Assembly (NCBI GenBank): GCA_963747255.1
Contig: CAVVEG010000018.1
Coordinates: 310,001 to 374,000 of the forward strand
Source of the DNA: CAIYRG01 sp963747255
GTDB lineage: Bacteria; Pseudomonadota; Alphaproteobacteria; Micropepsales; Micropepsaceae
Length of the DNA: 64,000 bases
Direction of reading: 5' to 3'
Numbering within the stretch: the first letter of the stretch is position 1; every line of letters starts with the position of its first letter. Shown here in pieces: positions 31,771 to 40,490 of this stretch. A program made the translations under genes and the position numbers. The notes under the pieces are model-generated. The model saw nothing but the letters and a program-made list of their open reading frames with translations, did not search any database and was not told the origin of the DNA.

Positions 31771-33555
31771 ATGGCACGGCAGAACAGGGTTTCCCGGCGC
31801 GACCTGATCAAGACGGCGGCGGTAACCGGCGCAGCGGCGGCGGCGGGCGGATACGCACCGGCCGTTTTCGCCCAGGATCAAGCGAGTCAGCCGCGCTGGG
31901 ACCGCGAAGCCGATGTGGTCGTGATCGGTTCGGGCGCAAGCGGCATGGCCGCCGCGATCCGGGCGCGAGAGGCTGGTTCATCCGTGATCGTCGTGGAAGC
32001 GGAAGCCGATATCGGCGGACATGCGATCTGCAGCGGCGCCAATATCCCGCTGGGCGGCGGGACAAGTATCCAGAAGCGCGCCGGGATCGAAGACAGTCCC
32101 GATCTGGTTTACCGCGACCTGACCGACTGGTCGCTGACCGAGCCCAACGGCTATGCCGATTACCGCTTCAACGATCGCGAGATCATGCGCGCATTTGCCG
32201 ACAACTGCGCACAGACATTCGAGTTTCTCGTCGATCACGGCGTGAAATTCGTCAACGAAAAGCCGGATGGCCGCGCCGGCAGCGCACATGGCAATTCTGT
32301 GCCGCGCCAGATGCATGTCTGGGCCGGCGACTGGCCGCAGGTTCAAACCGGCCGGCCCAATCCCGAGGAAACGCGGGCGAAGACCTCGAACGGCAATGGT
32401 CTGATGCGTCCGCTGGAGGCCGCCGCCCGAAAAGCCGGCGTCGAATTTCTGCTTGAACACCGGATGACGGCGATTTATCGCGCCGGCCCAAATGCGGGAC
32501 GCGTGGTGGGCGTTGCCGTGACCAATCGCGGCAGAAATCTGAACATCCGTGCGCGCAAGGCCGTGATGATTGCGACCGGCGGCTCGTCCGGCAATGTCAA
32601 TTTCCGCCGCATGTTCGATCCGCGTCTGACGGAAGAATATTGCGGGCTGGCAGGAATGCCGTGGTCGAACCAGGATGCCAGCGGCGAAACTGCCGGCATG
32701 GCGCTTGGCGCTTCGCTCTGGGGCGCGGCCAACCAGACGCTGGAAGTCGGCGACAACATCACCAAACCCGGAAAAATCGGGTGCCAATATAGTTACGTCA
32801 ATCTGACCTGGATGCCCGGCAGCCGCGTTTTCGACAAGGCACGCGCCTCGGGTCTTCGCGTCGGCAATTGGCAGGACCTGATTCTGGTCAACATGCTCGG
32901 CAAACGCTTTTACGACGAAACCGGCGGCGGCTATCCGGGCAATCGCTACAACACTGTGAGTCCCTATTTCCCGCACAGCTACCGCAATGCGCGGAACGTC
33001 AGATATGACCCGCCCAATCTCATCCCGGCGGCGCTGGGAGGTGTCGGCGACGGTCACAATGGCGGCGGCCCGATCTGGGCGATTTTCGATTCCGACGCGG
33101 TCGCGCGCGAAAAATGGAATCCGGTCGCGCCGAATGTCGATTTCGATGCAGGCTTCTTCTTCACCGCGGGCAGTGTGTCCGAGCTCGCGAACAAAATCCG
33201 CATGCAATACCAGCGCGTCCCGATGCCGGCCGCCAATCTCGAGGACAGCCTGTCGCGCTACAACGGGTTTGTGGATGCCGGCGTGGATCAGGATTTTGCC
33301 AAGCCCCGGCCGCTTTACAAAATCGCAAAACCGCCCTTCTACGCCGCCTGGGCAACGCCGGTGATTCACGACACCCGGGCGGGACTGCGCATCAATGGCA
33401 GATGTCAGGTCGTGGATATGAAAGGCGAAGTGATTCCGAGACTCTATTGCGGTGGCGAGTTGGCCGGTGGCTTTTCCATGCATGGTCTGGCGCGCTGCCT
33501 TTGCCAGGGCTTCATCGCAGGGAAAAATGCCCACGACGAACCCGCCGAGGCCTGA
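31771..33555 (+). CDS. Tat-exported FAD-dependent oxidoreductase (fumarate reductase/KstD-like)
   Basis: This is a 594-residue flavoprotein. The Tat signal RVSRRDLIKTAAVTGAAAAA covers the first 35 residues. The FAD fold follows with VVVIGSGASGMAAAIRAREA and EAEADIGGHAICSGANIPLG. The second dinucleotide-type segment is RARKAVMIATGGSSGNVNFR, and the C-terminal FAD contact is RLYCGGELAGGFSMHGLARC. This is the FAD_binding_2 family that includes flavocytochrome c fumarate reductases, urocanate reductase and 3-ketosteroid dehydrogenases. No heme domain is fused. It could reduce or desaturate an enoate in the periplasm. A joint pathway with the divergent UbiD is plausible but not proven. Confidence 0.88.
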   Translation: MARQNRVSRRDLIKTAAVTGAAAAAGGYAPAVFAQDQASQPRWDREADVVVIGSGASGMAAAIRAREAGSSVIVVEAEADIGGHAICSGANIPLGGGTSIQKRAGIEDSPDLVYRDLTDWSLTEPNGYADYRFNDREIMRAFADNCAQTFEFLVDHGVKFVNEKPDGRAGSAHGNSVPRQMHVWAGDWPQVQTGRPNPEETRAKTSNGNGLMRPLEAAARKAGVEFLLEHRMTAIYRAGPNAGRVVGVAVTNRGRNLNIRARKAVMIATGGSSGNVNFRRMFDPRLTEEYCGLAGMPWSNQDASGETAGMALGASLWGAANQTLEVGDNITKPGKIGCQYSYVNLTWMPGSRVFDKARASGLRVGNWQDLILVNMLGKRFYDETGGGYPGNRYNTVSPYFPHSYRNARNVRYDPPNLIPAALGGVGDGHNGGGPIWAIFDSDAVAREKWNPVAPNVDFDAGFFFTAGSVSELANKIRMQYQRVPMPAANLEDSLSRYNGFVDAGVDQDFAKPRPLYKIAKPPFYAAWATPVIHDTRAGLRINGRCQVVDMKGEVIPRLYCGGELAGGFSMHGLARCLCQGFIAGKNAHDEPAEA

Positions 33556-33676
33556 CGGGAAAGCGACACATTGCCGGGCGCATTTGCGCCCCAATGATTT
33601 CTAATCTGCGATCTGGCATCAAACGGCGCGAACTCCGCGGGAGTGCCGCTCGCGCCGGCAGGAAACGGTTTCACGC

Positions 33677-34825
33677 ATGGCTTATCTGAAGAACGGCGCC
33701 GTCAATCTGCTCGGCGCGACTTATGGACTCCATGCGCTGGCGGCGAATGGCGCAGCGGTCTTTTTCGCCGTGTTTCTGCTGAAGCAGGGCGTGCCCGTTC
33801 CGGCGGTGTTCGGGGCGATTGCGCTGATTGTGATCGGCCGGTTTCTGGTCAGGCCGCTGGTTGTGATTCTGGCGCCACGATATGGCCTTAAGCCGCTTCT
33901 TGTTTTCGGCACCATCTTCAGCGGTGTGCAATATCTCTTCGTTGCGCAGGTCCATGGGGTTGACCTGATGCTGCTGGCGTTCTGCGCAAGCTCGGCGATC
34001 GGCGATGCCTTTTATTGGACCACCTATCACGCCTATTTCGCCTATCTGGGCGATGCCGAGCATCGCGGACATCAGATCAGCGCCCGGGAGGCTCTGGCCT
34101 CGGCTTCGGCGATCATCGGGCCGTTATTGGGCGGCTATGCGCTGACGCATCTGGGCCCGCACGTCGCGTTTGGCGCTGCAGCTGCCGTTCAGGCCGCCGC
34201 GGCGCTGCCTCTGATCGGCACGCCTGCGGTCGCTGTACCGCGCGATGTGGAGGGCGGCTTTCGCGCGGCGATCCAGGGGGTTCTGGTTTTTGCGGCGGAT
34301 GGCTGGATTGCAGTCGGAAATTATTTCGTCTGGCAGATCGCGCTGTTTCTTTCATTGGGCGAAAACTTCTCGGCCTTTGGCGGAGTGCTGGCGTCGGCGG
34401 CTGTGGTGGGCGCAATCGGCGGCCTCGTCCTTGGCCGTCACATCGATGGCGGGCACGGAGAGAAAGCCGTCTGGCTGACTTTCGCCAGCCTCATGGCGGT
34501 GACTTTGTTTCGCGCCGTTTCAACGCAGAATGCCGCGCTGGCCGTGCTCGCCAATGCGATTGGCGCATTGGTGATGTGCCTCTACATCCCGACCATGATG
34601 ACCCCGATCTACAACCAGGCAAAACGCTCGCCATGCGCGCTGCGCTTCCACGCGGCTGCCGAAGGCGGTTGGGATATCGGCTGCGCGGCGGGATGCCTTG
34701 TCGCAGCGCTGCTGTCGGCTTCCGGCGCGCCGCTCTCATCGGGAATTCTGCTCGTAGTCCCGGGCGCCGCCGTGTCGCTGTTTCTGTTGCGGCGCTATTA
34801 CGCCCACATGGCCCTCGCGGTCTGA
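33677..34825 (+). CDS. MFS transporter
   Basis: This 382-residue integral membrane protein has about 12 helices. Recognisable pieces are AAVFFAVFLLKQGVPVPAVF at the start, VIGRFLVRPLVVILAPRYGL at the loop 2-3 position, SAIIGPLLGGYALTHLGPHV in helix 5, and GGLVLGRHIDGGHGEKAVWL for the second-half loop. It is shorter and less canonical than the OFA-type carrier at 11165. It follows the flavoprotein gene by 121 bases on the same strand and might export or import its substrate. Substrate unknown. Confidence 0.8.
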   Translation: MAYLKNGAVNLLGATYGLHALAANGAAVFFAVFLLKQGVPVPAVFGAIALIVIGRFLVRPLVVILAPRYGLKPLLVFGTIFSGVQYLFVAQVHGVDLMLLAFCASSAIGDAFYWTTYHAYFAYLGDAEHRGHQISAREALASASAIIGPLLGGYALTHLGPHVAFGAAAAVQAAAALPLIGTPAVAVPRDVEGGFRAAIQGVLVFAADGWIAVGNYFVWQIALFLSLGENFSAFGGVLASAAVVGAIGGLVLGRHIDGGHGEKAVWLTFASLMAVTLFRAVSTQNAALAVLANAIGALVMCLYIPTMMTPIYNQAKRSPCALRFHAAAEGGWDIGCAAGCLVAALLSASGAPLSSGILLVVPGAAVSLFLLRRYYAHMALAV

Positions 34826-34924
34826 CGTTCGTACCCACCGTCGCCATTGGCCAGGCTTGACCCGGCCGCCCAGCCAGGCGCGCGTCCGCGCAGCAATAAA
34901 TCACTTGCGCCGCAGAGCACCGCG

Positions 34925-36190
34925 TTAACGCCAGATCCTTTTGCCTGGTGTGGTCCTTCGTCCGCGCCCCGACACCAGTGTGGTGTCGATGAACAGCGAA
35001 ATCCCGATCGGAATCACAAGCAGCGCCGACATCATCAGTGTCGCGCCGCCGTGCCAGCCAAGCCCCTCGACCAGCCGCGCAAGCGTGAATCCGGAGATGG
35101 CCGCCGGAAGCGTGGATGCGGCATAATAATAGCCCGAGACGCGCGCGATGAACGCGTTTTTGACGCTGCGTTGCGCCAGGGAATAACCGTTCACATAGGC
35201 GAATCCTCCGGCCATGCCTTCGACGAACGACAGGCAATCCTGGGCCAGTGGCGTCTGCGCCAGGTTGAAGATGAAAAAGCCCGCAATGGCCATCACGGTC
35301 AGGCAGACAATCTGGATGGTTTTCTGATTGGCGCGATCGGCAACAAAGCCGGCAAGCGGCGAGAACAGTGGGCCCACGCCAAACAGGCTGAGCGCGGCAG
35401 CCGCGGAGCCGAGCGGGAAATGCAACTCCGTCTGAAGAAAGCTTGCGTACAGGCCGACAAACGCAAAGAACGGGAAAGAGCGGAACAGGATGGCGAGCAA
35501 CACGCAGATCACGTTGCGATTCCACAATTCCGCCGGCAGATGAGCGTCGCTGATCGTCCGTGCGCTGTTTTCCAGCCTTCTCTCGGTGAAATTGCGCGCA
35601 ACGAACAGGACGGCCGCCGCGCCTGCCAATCCGAGCGCGCCCAAACCGTAGAACGGCATGCGCCAGTTTCCGGTTTGCTGCAGCAGGGCAGCCCCTAGCC
35701 GGGGCCCGAGAAACTGCCCGATCCCGAGCGCGCACTGGATCAGCCCATTCGCAAACGTGCGTGTGCCCGGATAAAACGCGCAGACGGCAATGATCAGCGC
35801 GACGCTCTGCATCGCCTCGCCGAGGCCGGTCGCCACCCGATAGAGCGCCATATCCGCAAAACCAAACGCGCGCACCGTCAGGATCGTGAACAGGGAATAC
35901 ACCAGGATGCCCGCGATCATGGATGCTTTTCGCGAAATCCGGTCGAGCAGATATCCGGTCGCGATCCCGCCCGCGCCGAGGCCGATCAGATAAATCGTGG
36001 CAAGAAAGCTGCCTTGCGCCAGCGAGAATCCGTAATCCGAATCGAGCGGCCGCAGGAGCGTCGGAAAAATCATCCGGTCCGCGGCGTTGACGATGTAGGT
36101 CGCGGCGCAGATTGCAAAGAACAGCGCGCCCCAGCCGGCGGTTACCTGCCGGCCAGTCCCTGTTCTTCCGGCATTGTCCATAACCGCCAT
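34925..36190 (-). CDS. MFS transporter
   Basis: This 421-residue, 12-helix transporter starts at ATG 36190 (MAVMDNAGRTGTGRQVTAGW). Family features are ICAATYIVNAADRMIFPTLL in helix 1, IGLGAGGIATGYLLDRISRK at the loop 2-3 motif, PGTRTFANGLIQCALGIGQF in helices 4-5, and GPLFSPLAGFVADRANQKTI in the second half. The D-R-M/I-F opening is typical of anion or carboxylate-type carriers in proteobacteria. It converges with the MFS gene at 33677. Substrate unknown. Confidence 0.87.
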   Translation of the reverse strand: MAVMDNAGRTGTGRQVTAGWGALFFAICAATYIVNAADRMIFPTLLRPLDSDYGFSLAQGSFLATIYLIGLGAGGIATGYLLDRISRKASMIAGILVYSLFTILTVRAFGFADMALYRVATGLGEAMQSVALIIAVCAFYPGTRTFANGLIQCALGIGQFLGPRLGAALLQQTGNWRMPFYGLGALGLAGAAAVLFVARNFTERRLENSARTISDAHLPAELWNRNVICVLLAILFRSFPFFAFVGLYASFLQTELHFPLGSAAAALSLFGVGPLFSPLAGFVADRANQKTIQIVCLTVMAIAGFFIFNLAQTPLAQDCLSFVEGMAGGFAYVNGYSLAQRSVKNAFIARVSGYYYAASTLPAAISGFTLARLVEGLGWHGGATLMMSALLVIPIGISLFIDTTLVSGRGRRTTPGKRIWR

Positions 36191-36292
36191 GGACTGCTTC
36201 TAACATCGGCTCCCCCTGGCGGGGAGGCCGGAGAGCGCGTCGTTCAGCGCCAGGTGGTGGGCTTTACCAAATGACAGCAAGCGGCAGGAGGC

Positions 36293-37399
36293 CTATCCCC
36301 GTTCTTCGAGCGCGGCGACCATGGCCTTGAGAAAATTCGCGGCCTCGATGCCGGTGACTGCGCGATGATCGAAGGTGAGCGATAAAGGCAATGTGCGGCG
36401 GATCACGGCTGCCCCGTTCTTCGCCAGAACCTGCGGCTTTATCGTGCCGGCGCCAACAATGGCGACCTGCGGCGGAACGACAACCAGATTGGCAAAGCGC
36501 CCGGCGCCCGACACCCCGAAATTGGACAGGGTAATGGTCGCGCCGCGCATTTCCTCCAGTGGAATTTGCCGGTCTTCAACGGCCTGCTTCAGATTGTTCA
36601 GCCCACGGCGCAAATCGGCATCGTCGCGATTCGCAACATCACGCATCACCGCAACAAACAGCCCGTCATCGGTATTGATCGCCATTCCGACGTCGATCTT
36701 CCCGAAGATCCGTACCGTCCTGTCCTTGCCGTTGTACCAGGCATTCAGGATGGGCGAGACTTTGCACCCCGCGACAATGGCCCGGATCAGGCGGACGGTG
36801 ATGTCGCCGCCGTCGAGCCAGTATTCCACATCGGCTTCGTCATAGACCGACGCAGGCACGATCTCGGCATGCGACTGCTCCATCTTCTGCGCCATGGCGC
36901 GGCGCACGCCATGCAGCGGTTGCGGCGGGCCGGCATGGGACATGGCGCTGGCGAAGCGTTTCACGTCGTCCGCGGTGATTGAGCCGCCCGGTCCCGTGCC
37001 GTCCACGGCGACCAGATCGACATTCATCTTTCGCGCAAGCGCGCGCACCGCAGGCATGGCCCGGACATTGGCGTGCGAGGGCGCCTCGTGGCTGATTTCG
37101 GCAACCGGCGCAGTCTCCTGCTGCGGCACGCTTCCGACAACCGTTCCCTTGTCCTCATGCACGCCCGCATCGTCGAAATCCGCAATCGGATTGCCGATCG
37201 GGATGATGTCGCCGGGTTTTGCATGCAGCGCGACCACCGTGCCGGTATAGGGCGAAGGGACTTCCACCACCGCCTTGTCGGTTTCCACCGAAACCAGCGG
37301 CTGATCGGCGACAACGCGATCGCCCGACGAGACATGCCAGTTGACGATTTCGGCTTCACTCAACCCCTCGCCGAGATCGGGGAGCCTGAACGTCCTCAT
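36293..37399 (-). CDS. bkdB: Branched-chain 2-oxoacid dehydrogenase E2 (dihydrolipoyl acyltransferase)
   Basis: This 368-residue E2 starts at ATG 37399, overlapping the E1beta stop as ATGA. The lipoyl domain (1-80) carries SVETDKAVVEVPSP with lipoyl Lys42. The E3/E1-binding domain is at about 105-150 (ANVRAMPAVRALARKMNVDL). The catalytic domain ends LTFDHRAVTGIEAANFLKAM. The usual HRxxDG motif reads HRAVTG, so the Asp is Thr; the catalytic His is kept, and similar variants occur in some bacterial branched-chain or acetoin E2 proteins. It transfers acyl groups, such as isovaleryl, from lipoate to CoA. Confidence 0.9.
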   Translation of the reverse strand: MRTFRLPDLGEGLSEAEIVNWHVSSGDRVVADQPLVSVETDKAVVEVPSPYTGTVVALHAKPGDIIPIGNPIADFDDAGVHEDKGTVVGSVPQQETAPVAEISHEAPSHANVRAMPAVRALARKMNVDLVAVDGTGPGGSITADDVKRFASAMSHAGPPQPLHGVRRAMAQKMEQSHAEIVPASVYDEADVEYWLDGGDITVRLIRAIVAGCKVSPILNAWYNGKDRTVRIFGKIDVGMAINTDDGLFVAVMRDVANRDDADLRRGLNNLKQAVEDRQIPLEEMRGATITLSNFGVSGAGRFANLVVVPPQVAIVGAGTIKPQVLAKNGAAVIRRTLPLSLTFDHRAVTGIEAANFLKAMVAALEERG

Positions 37400-38376
37400 G
37401 CATACCTCACGACGCGCCGCGCGGCATCGACGATCTGTTTTTCGCCCGGCATATAGGTCTTTTCGAGCCGCAGCAGCGGCACCACCGTATCCGGCGCGGT
37501 GACGCGTTCGACAGGGGCCTGCAGAAAGAGCAGTCCGCGTTCGGCGACACGCGCGGCGATTTCGGCGCCGACGCCGCAATTGCGCGGGGCTTCATGCACG
37601 ATCACCAGGCGGCCGGTCTTTTCGACCGACGCCACTATCGTGTCGAAATCGATCGGGCTGATGGTCGCAAGGTCGATCACCTCCGCGGAAATTCCTTCGC
37701 CGGCGAGCTGATTGGCCGCGGCCAAAGTCTCCTTCACGGAAGCGCCCCACGTCACGAGTGTCACATCCTTCCCCTCGCGCAAGGTGAAGCAGACATCCAG
37801 CGGCAGACCCTGGCCATTGTCCTCCACCTCTTCCTTCGAGGCGCGATAGAGTCTTGTGGGCTCGAAGAACATCACCGGGTCCGGATCATGGATGGCCGAA
37901 AGCAGCAGTCCGTAGGCGCGCCCCGGAGATGACGGAATCACCACGCGTATTCCCGGAATATGCGCGAACAGGGCCTCGGTGCTTTCGGAATGATGCTCGG
38001 GCGCGTGAATGCCGGCGCCCATGGGGGCGCGAAACACCAGCGGGCAGGAAAGCCGGCCGCGAGTCCGGTTGCGCAGACGTCCGGCGTGATTGATCACCTG
38101 ATCGAGCGCCGGATAGATGAAACCGAGAAACTGGAATTCTGCGACAGGCTTGAATCCCTGTGCCGCCAGTCCGACCGACATGCCCGCAAGAACTGTTTCC
38201 GCGAGTGGCGTGTCCATGACACGGTCTTCGCCGAAGCGCTCCTGCAGGCCTTCGGTCGCGCGAAACACGCCGCCGTTCACGCCGATATCCTCGCCGAGCA
38301 GCACAACGCGCGAATCCTCCTGCATGGCGCGCGCCATCGCCATTGTCAGTGCGCCGAGCATCGAGACTTCGCTCAT
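37396..38376 (-). CDS. bkdA2: Branched-chain 2-oxoacid dehydrogenase E1 beta subunit
   Basis: This 326-residue transketolase-like beta subunit shows LLGEDIGVNGGVFRATEGLQ, DTPLAETVLAGMSVGLAAQG, EFQFLGFIYPALDQVINHAG and RAPMGAGIHAPEHHSESTEA, all characteristic of PdhB/BkdA2 proteins. With E1alpha it decarboxylates branched-chain 2-oxoacids using thiamine diphosphate. It follows E1alpha by one base and overlaps E2 by four. A pyruvate or acetoin dehydrogenase would look similar; the leucine pathway genes upstream favour the branched-chain assignment. Confidence 0.92.
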   Translation of the reverse strand: MSEVSMLGALTMAMARAMQEDSRVVLLGEDIGVNGGVFRATEGLQERFGEDRVMDTPLAETVLAGMSVGLAAQGFKPVAEFQFLGFIYPALDQVINHAGRLRNRTRGRLSCPLVFRAPMGAGIHAPEHHSESTEALFAHIPGIRVVIPSSPGRAYGLLLSAIHDPDPVMFFEPTRLYRASKEEVEDNGQGLPLDVCFTLREGKDVTLVTWGASVKETLAAANQLAGEGISAEVIDLATISPIDFDTIVASVEKTGRLVIVHEAPRNCGVGAEIAARVAERGLLFLQAPVERVTAPDTVVPLLRLEKTYMPGEKQIVDAARRVVRYA

Positions 38377-38377
38377 C

Positions 38378-39490
38378 TCAGCCTCCCACGAACTGCTTGC
38401 GCTGCCATTGCAGCGCCGGCGGAAGCGTTTCGAACAGGTAATCGAACATCTCGGCGGGGGAGGGCGGCGGCAATTTCAGATATTCGGCCACCGCCGCTTC
38501 GACCTTCTCCCGGCACGATGCGATCAGCTGCTCTTCATCCTGCTTGGTCCACCATTGCCGGCCGGCCAGATAGCTGCGCAGCCGCGCCAAGGGATCGAGC
38601 TTCCATGCTGCGCTGACCAGTTCTTCACGGCGATAGCGCGAGGCGTCATCCGCGGTGGTGTGATCGCCCATCCGGTAGGTCACGGCCTCCACGACCGTTG
38701 GGCCGCAGCCGCTGCGGGCGCGTTCGATCGCTTCGCTGCTCACCTGGCGCGCGGCGATGATGTCGTTGCCGTCGATCTGAATGCCCGGAATGCCCGCGGC
38801 AACGGCCTTCTGAGCCAGCGTCTCCGCCGCCGTCTGTTTCTCCCGCGGCAGGGAAATCGCCCAGCCGTTGTTGATGAGGATGAAGACCACCGGCAACTGC
38901 CAGACGCCTGCCAGATTGATGGCTTCGTAGAAATCGCCTTTCGAGCTGGCGCCGTCGCCCAGCGCGCAAACCGCAACGCGCGCCTCACGACGCAGCTTGA
39001 ACGCAGTGGCGACACCAACGGCCTGCGGGGCCTGGCTGGCAATCGGCACCGCGACCGGAAAATCCTCGCGCGGCACGGCGAAATCATTGCCGCGTTCGTC
39101 ACCGCCCCAGAAGCGCAGCAGCTCTACCAGCGTCACGCCGCGCCAAAGTTGCGCCGGCTGCTCGCGATAGGTGGTCAGCATCACGTCCGAAGCCTGCATG
39201 GCGCTGGCATATCCGACCCCGATCGCCTCCTGTCCGGAGGAGGAAGGATAGGTTCCGAGCTGTCCGGTGCGCTGGAGCGCGATGGCTTTCGCGTCGAAGA
39301 TCCGCGACAGGGTCATCGCCCGGTAGAGCGAAATCATGGTCTCCGGATTGCGTGCGAAATCCGGTGGTTCTCCCACCAGCGAAGCCGATGGATCGAGATA
39401 TTGGCGGTATGGAATTTGAAACTCGGCGGCAATCCGTTCCTCGTGCAGGAGAGCGGGTTTCCGTTGTTCGTTCATAGGAATTGCAGTCAT
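38378..39490 (-). CDS. bkdA1: Branched-chain 2-oxoacid dehydrogenase E1 alpha subunit
   Basis: This 370-residue subunit is taken from ATG 39490 (MTAIPMNEQRKPALLHEERI); a second ATG lies at 39475, and neither has a strong ribosome site. The thiamine diphosphate motif runs from GDGASSKGDFYEAINLAG to FILINNGWAISLPREKQ. The phosphorylation-loop region reads YRMGDHTTADDASRYRREEL. AMTLSRIFDAKAIALQRTGQ and GTYPSSSGQEAIGVGYASAM mark the N-terminal half. The order E1alpha-E1beta-E2 without E3 means the dihydrolipoamide dehydrogenase is supplied from elsewhere. Confidence 0.92.
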   Translation of the reverse strand: MTAIPMNEQRKPALLHEERIAAEFQIPYRQYLDPSASLVGEPPDFARNPETMISLYRAMTLSRIFDAKAIALQRTGQLGTYPSSSGQEAIGVGYASAMQASDVMLTTYREQPAQLWRGVTLVELLRFWGGDERGNDFAVPREDFPVAVPIASQAPQAVGVATAFKLRREARVAVCALGDGASSKGDFYEAINLAGVWQLPVVFILINNGWAISLPREKQTAAETLAQKAVAAGIPGIQIDGNDIIAARQVSSEAIERARSGCGPTVVEAVTYRMGDHTTADDASRYRREELVSAAWKLDPLARLRSYLAGRQWWTKQDEEQLIASCREKVEAAVAEYLKLPPPSPAEMFDYLFETLPPALQWQRKQFVGG

Positions 39491-39568
39491 TTTTTTTCTG
39501 CCGTGAAGCCGATTCGGTGTTCGATGCAAAACAGGTAAGTCATGTCTTAAGTTCCGTCTGATCCGCCG

Positions 39569-40486
39569 TCAGGCGTGTGCACGCGCTTTGCGGACCGAGA
39601 GGGCAATATTGACCTTTGAGGCTGGCGGTCTCCGGAGCACCGCGGAAATGAATCCTCCCGCAGCGGCCAAAGCGTCCAGATCGACACCCGTGCGGATATG
39701 CATTCCATTCAGCATATAAACAAGGTCTTCCGTGGCGAGATTTCCCGTGGCTCCCGGGGCATAGGGGCAACCGCCGAGGCCGGCGACGGAGCTGTCGATT
39801 ACGGAAATACCCTTTTCCAGCGCCGCGAGCACGTTTGCGAGGGCTTGGCCATAAGTATCATGAAAATGGACGGCGAGATTCCCGGCCGGCACATGGCGAA
39901 GCACGCAATCCAGCATGTTCGCCACTCTCACCGGTGTGCCGGCGCCAATCGTGTCGCCGAGCGAGATTTCATAACAGCCCATGCGGAACAGCTCTACGGC
40001 GACATCTGCGACGGCTTCGGGCGCGATATCGCCCTCATAGGGGCAGGCAAGCGCGCAGGAGATATAACCGCGCACGGGAACGTCTGCCCCCCGCGCGGCA
40101 GCGAGAACCGGCCGGTAGCGTTCGAGGCTTTCGGAAATTGAGCAGTTGATGTTCTTCTGCGTGAAACTTTCGGAAGCAGCGGTGAAAATCGCAACCTCGG
40201 TTGCGCCCGCCGCGCGTGCCGCTTCGAATCCACGCAAGTTTGGAACGAGTACCGGGTAACGGACGCCGGGCCGGCGATGCAGACGCGCGAGAATTTCGCC
40301 GGTATCGGCCATCTGCGGCACCCATTTTGGGGAAACAAAACTTCCGGCTTCAATCACCGTCAGGCCGGCTTCGCCAAGGCGCTCGATCAACTCCACTTTG
40401 GCGGCGGCCGAAACAACGGATTTCTCGTTCTGCAGGCCGTCTCGCGGCCCCACTTCGACAATCTTCACCTCCTGGGGAAAGCGCAT
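39569..40486 (-). CDS. mvaB: Hydroxymethylglutaryl-CoA lyase
   Basis: This 305-residue enzyme, started at ATG 40486, splits HMG-CoA into acetyl-CoA and acetoacetate, the last step of leucine breakdown. Diagnostic blocks are KIVEVGPRDGLQNEKSVV, the metal-binding HFHDTYGQALANVLAALEKG, and SSVAGLGGCPYAPGATGNLA with the catalytic Cys. It lies 4 bases after the carboxylase beta gene and 78 bases before E1alpha. An upstream start at 40588 would overlap the carboxylase gene and has no homology to support it. Confidence 0.95.
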   Translation of the reverse strand: MRFPQEVKIVEVGPRDGLQNEKSVVSAAAKVELIERLGEAGLTVIEAGSFVSPKWVPQMADTGEILARLHRRPGVRYPVLVPNLRGFEAARAAGATEVAIFTAASESFTQKNINCSISESLERYRPVLAAARGADVPVRGYISCALACPYEGDIAPEAVADVAVELFRMGCYEISLGDTIGAGTPVRVANMLDCVLRHVPAGNLAVHFHDTYGQALANVLAALEKGISVIDSSVAGLGGCPYAPGATGNLATEDLVYMLNGMHIRTGVDLDALAAAGGFISAVLRRPPASKVNIALSVRKARAHA

Positions 40487-40490
40487 CGGA

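Noticed and set aside
30531..32456. Plus-strand open frame (641 codons) across UbiD and the flavoprotein start
   Set aside because: It spans two clearly coding genes of opposite strands and shows no domain.
31978..33594. Minus-strand open frame (538 codons) opposite the Tat flavoprotein
   Set aside because: The plus-strand protein has intact FAD motifs throughout; this frame is a shadow.
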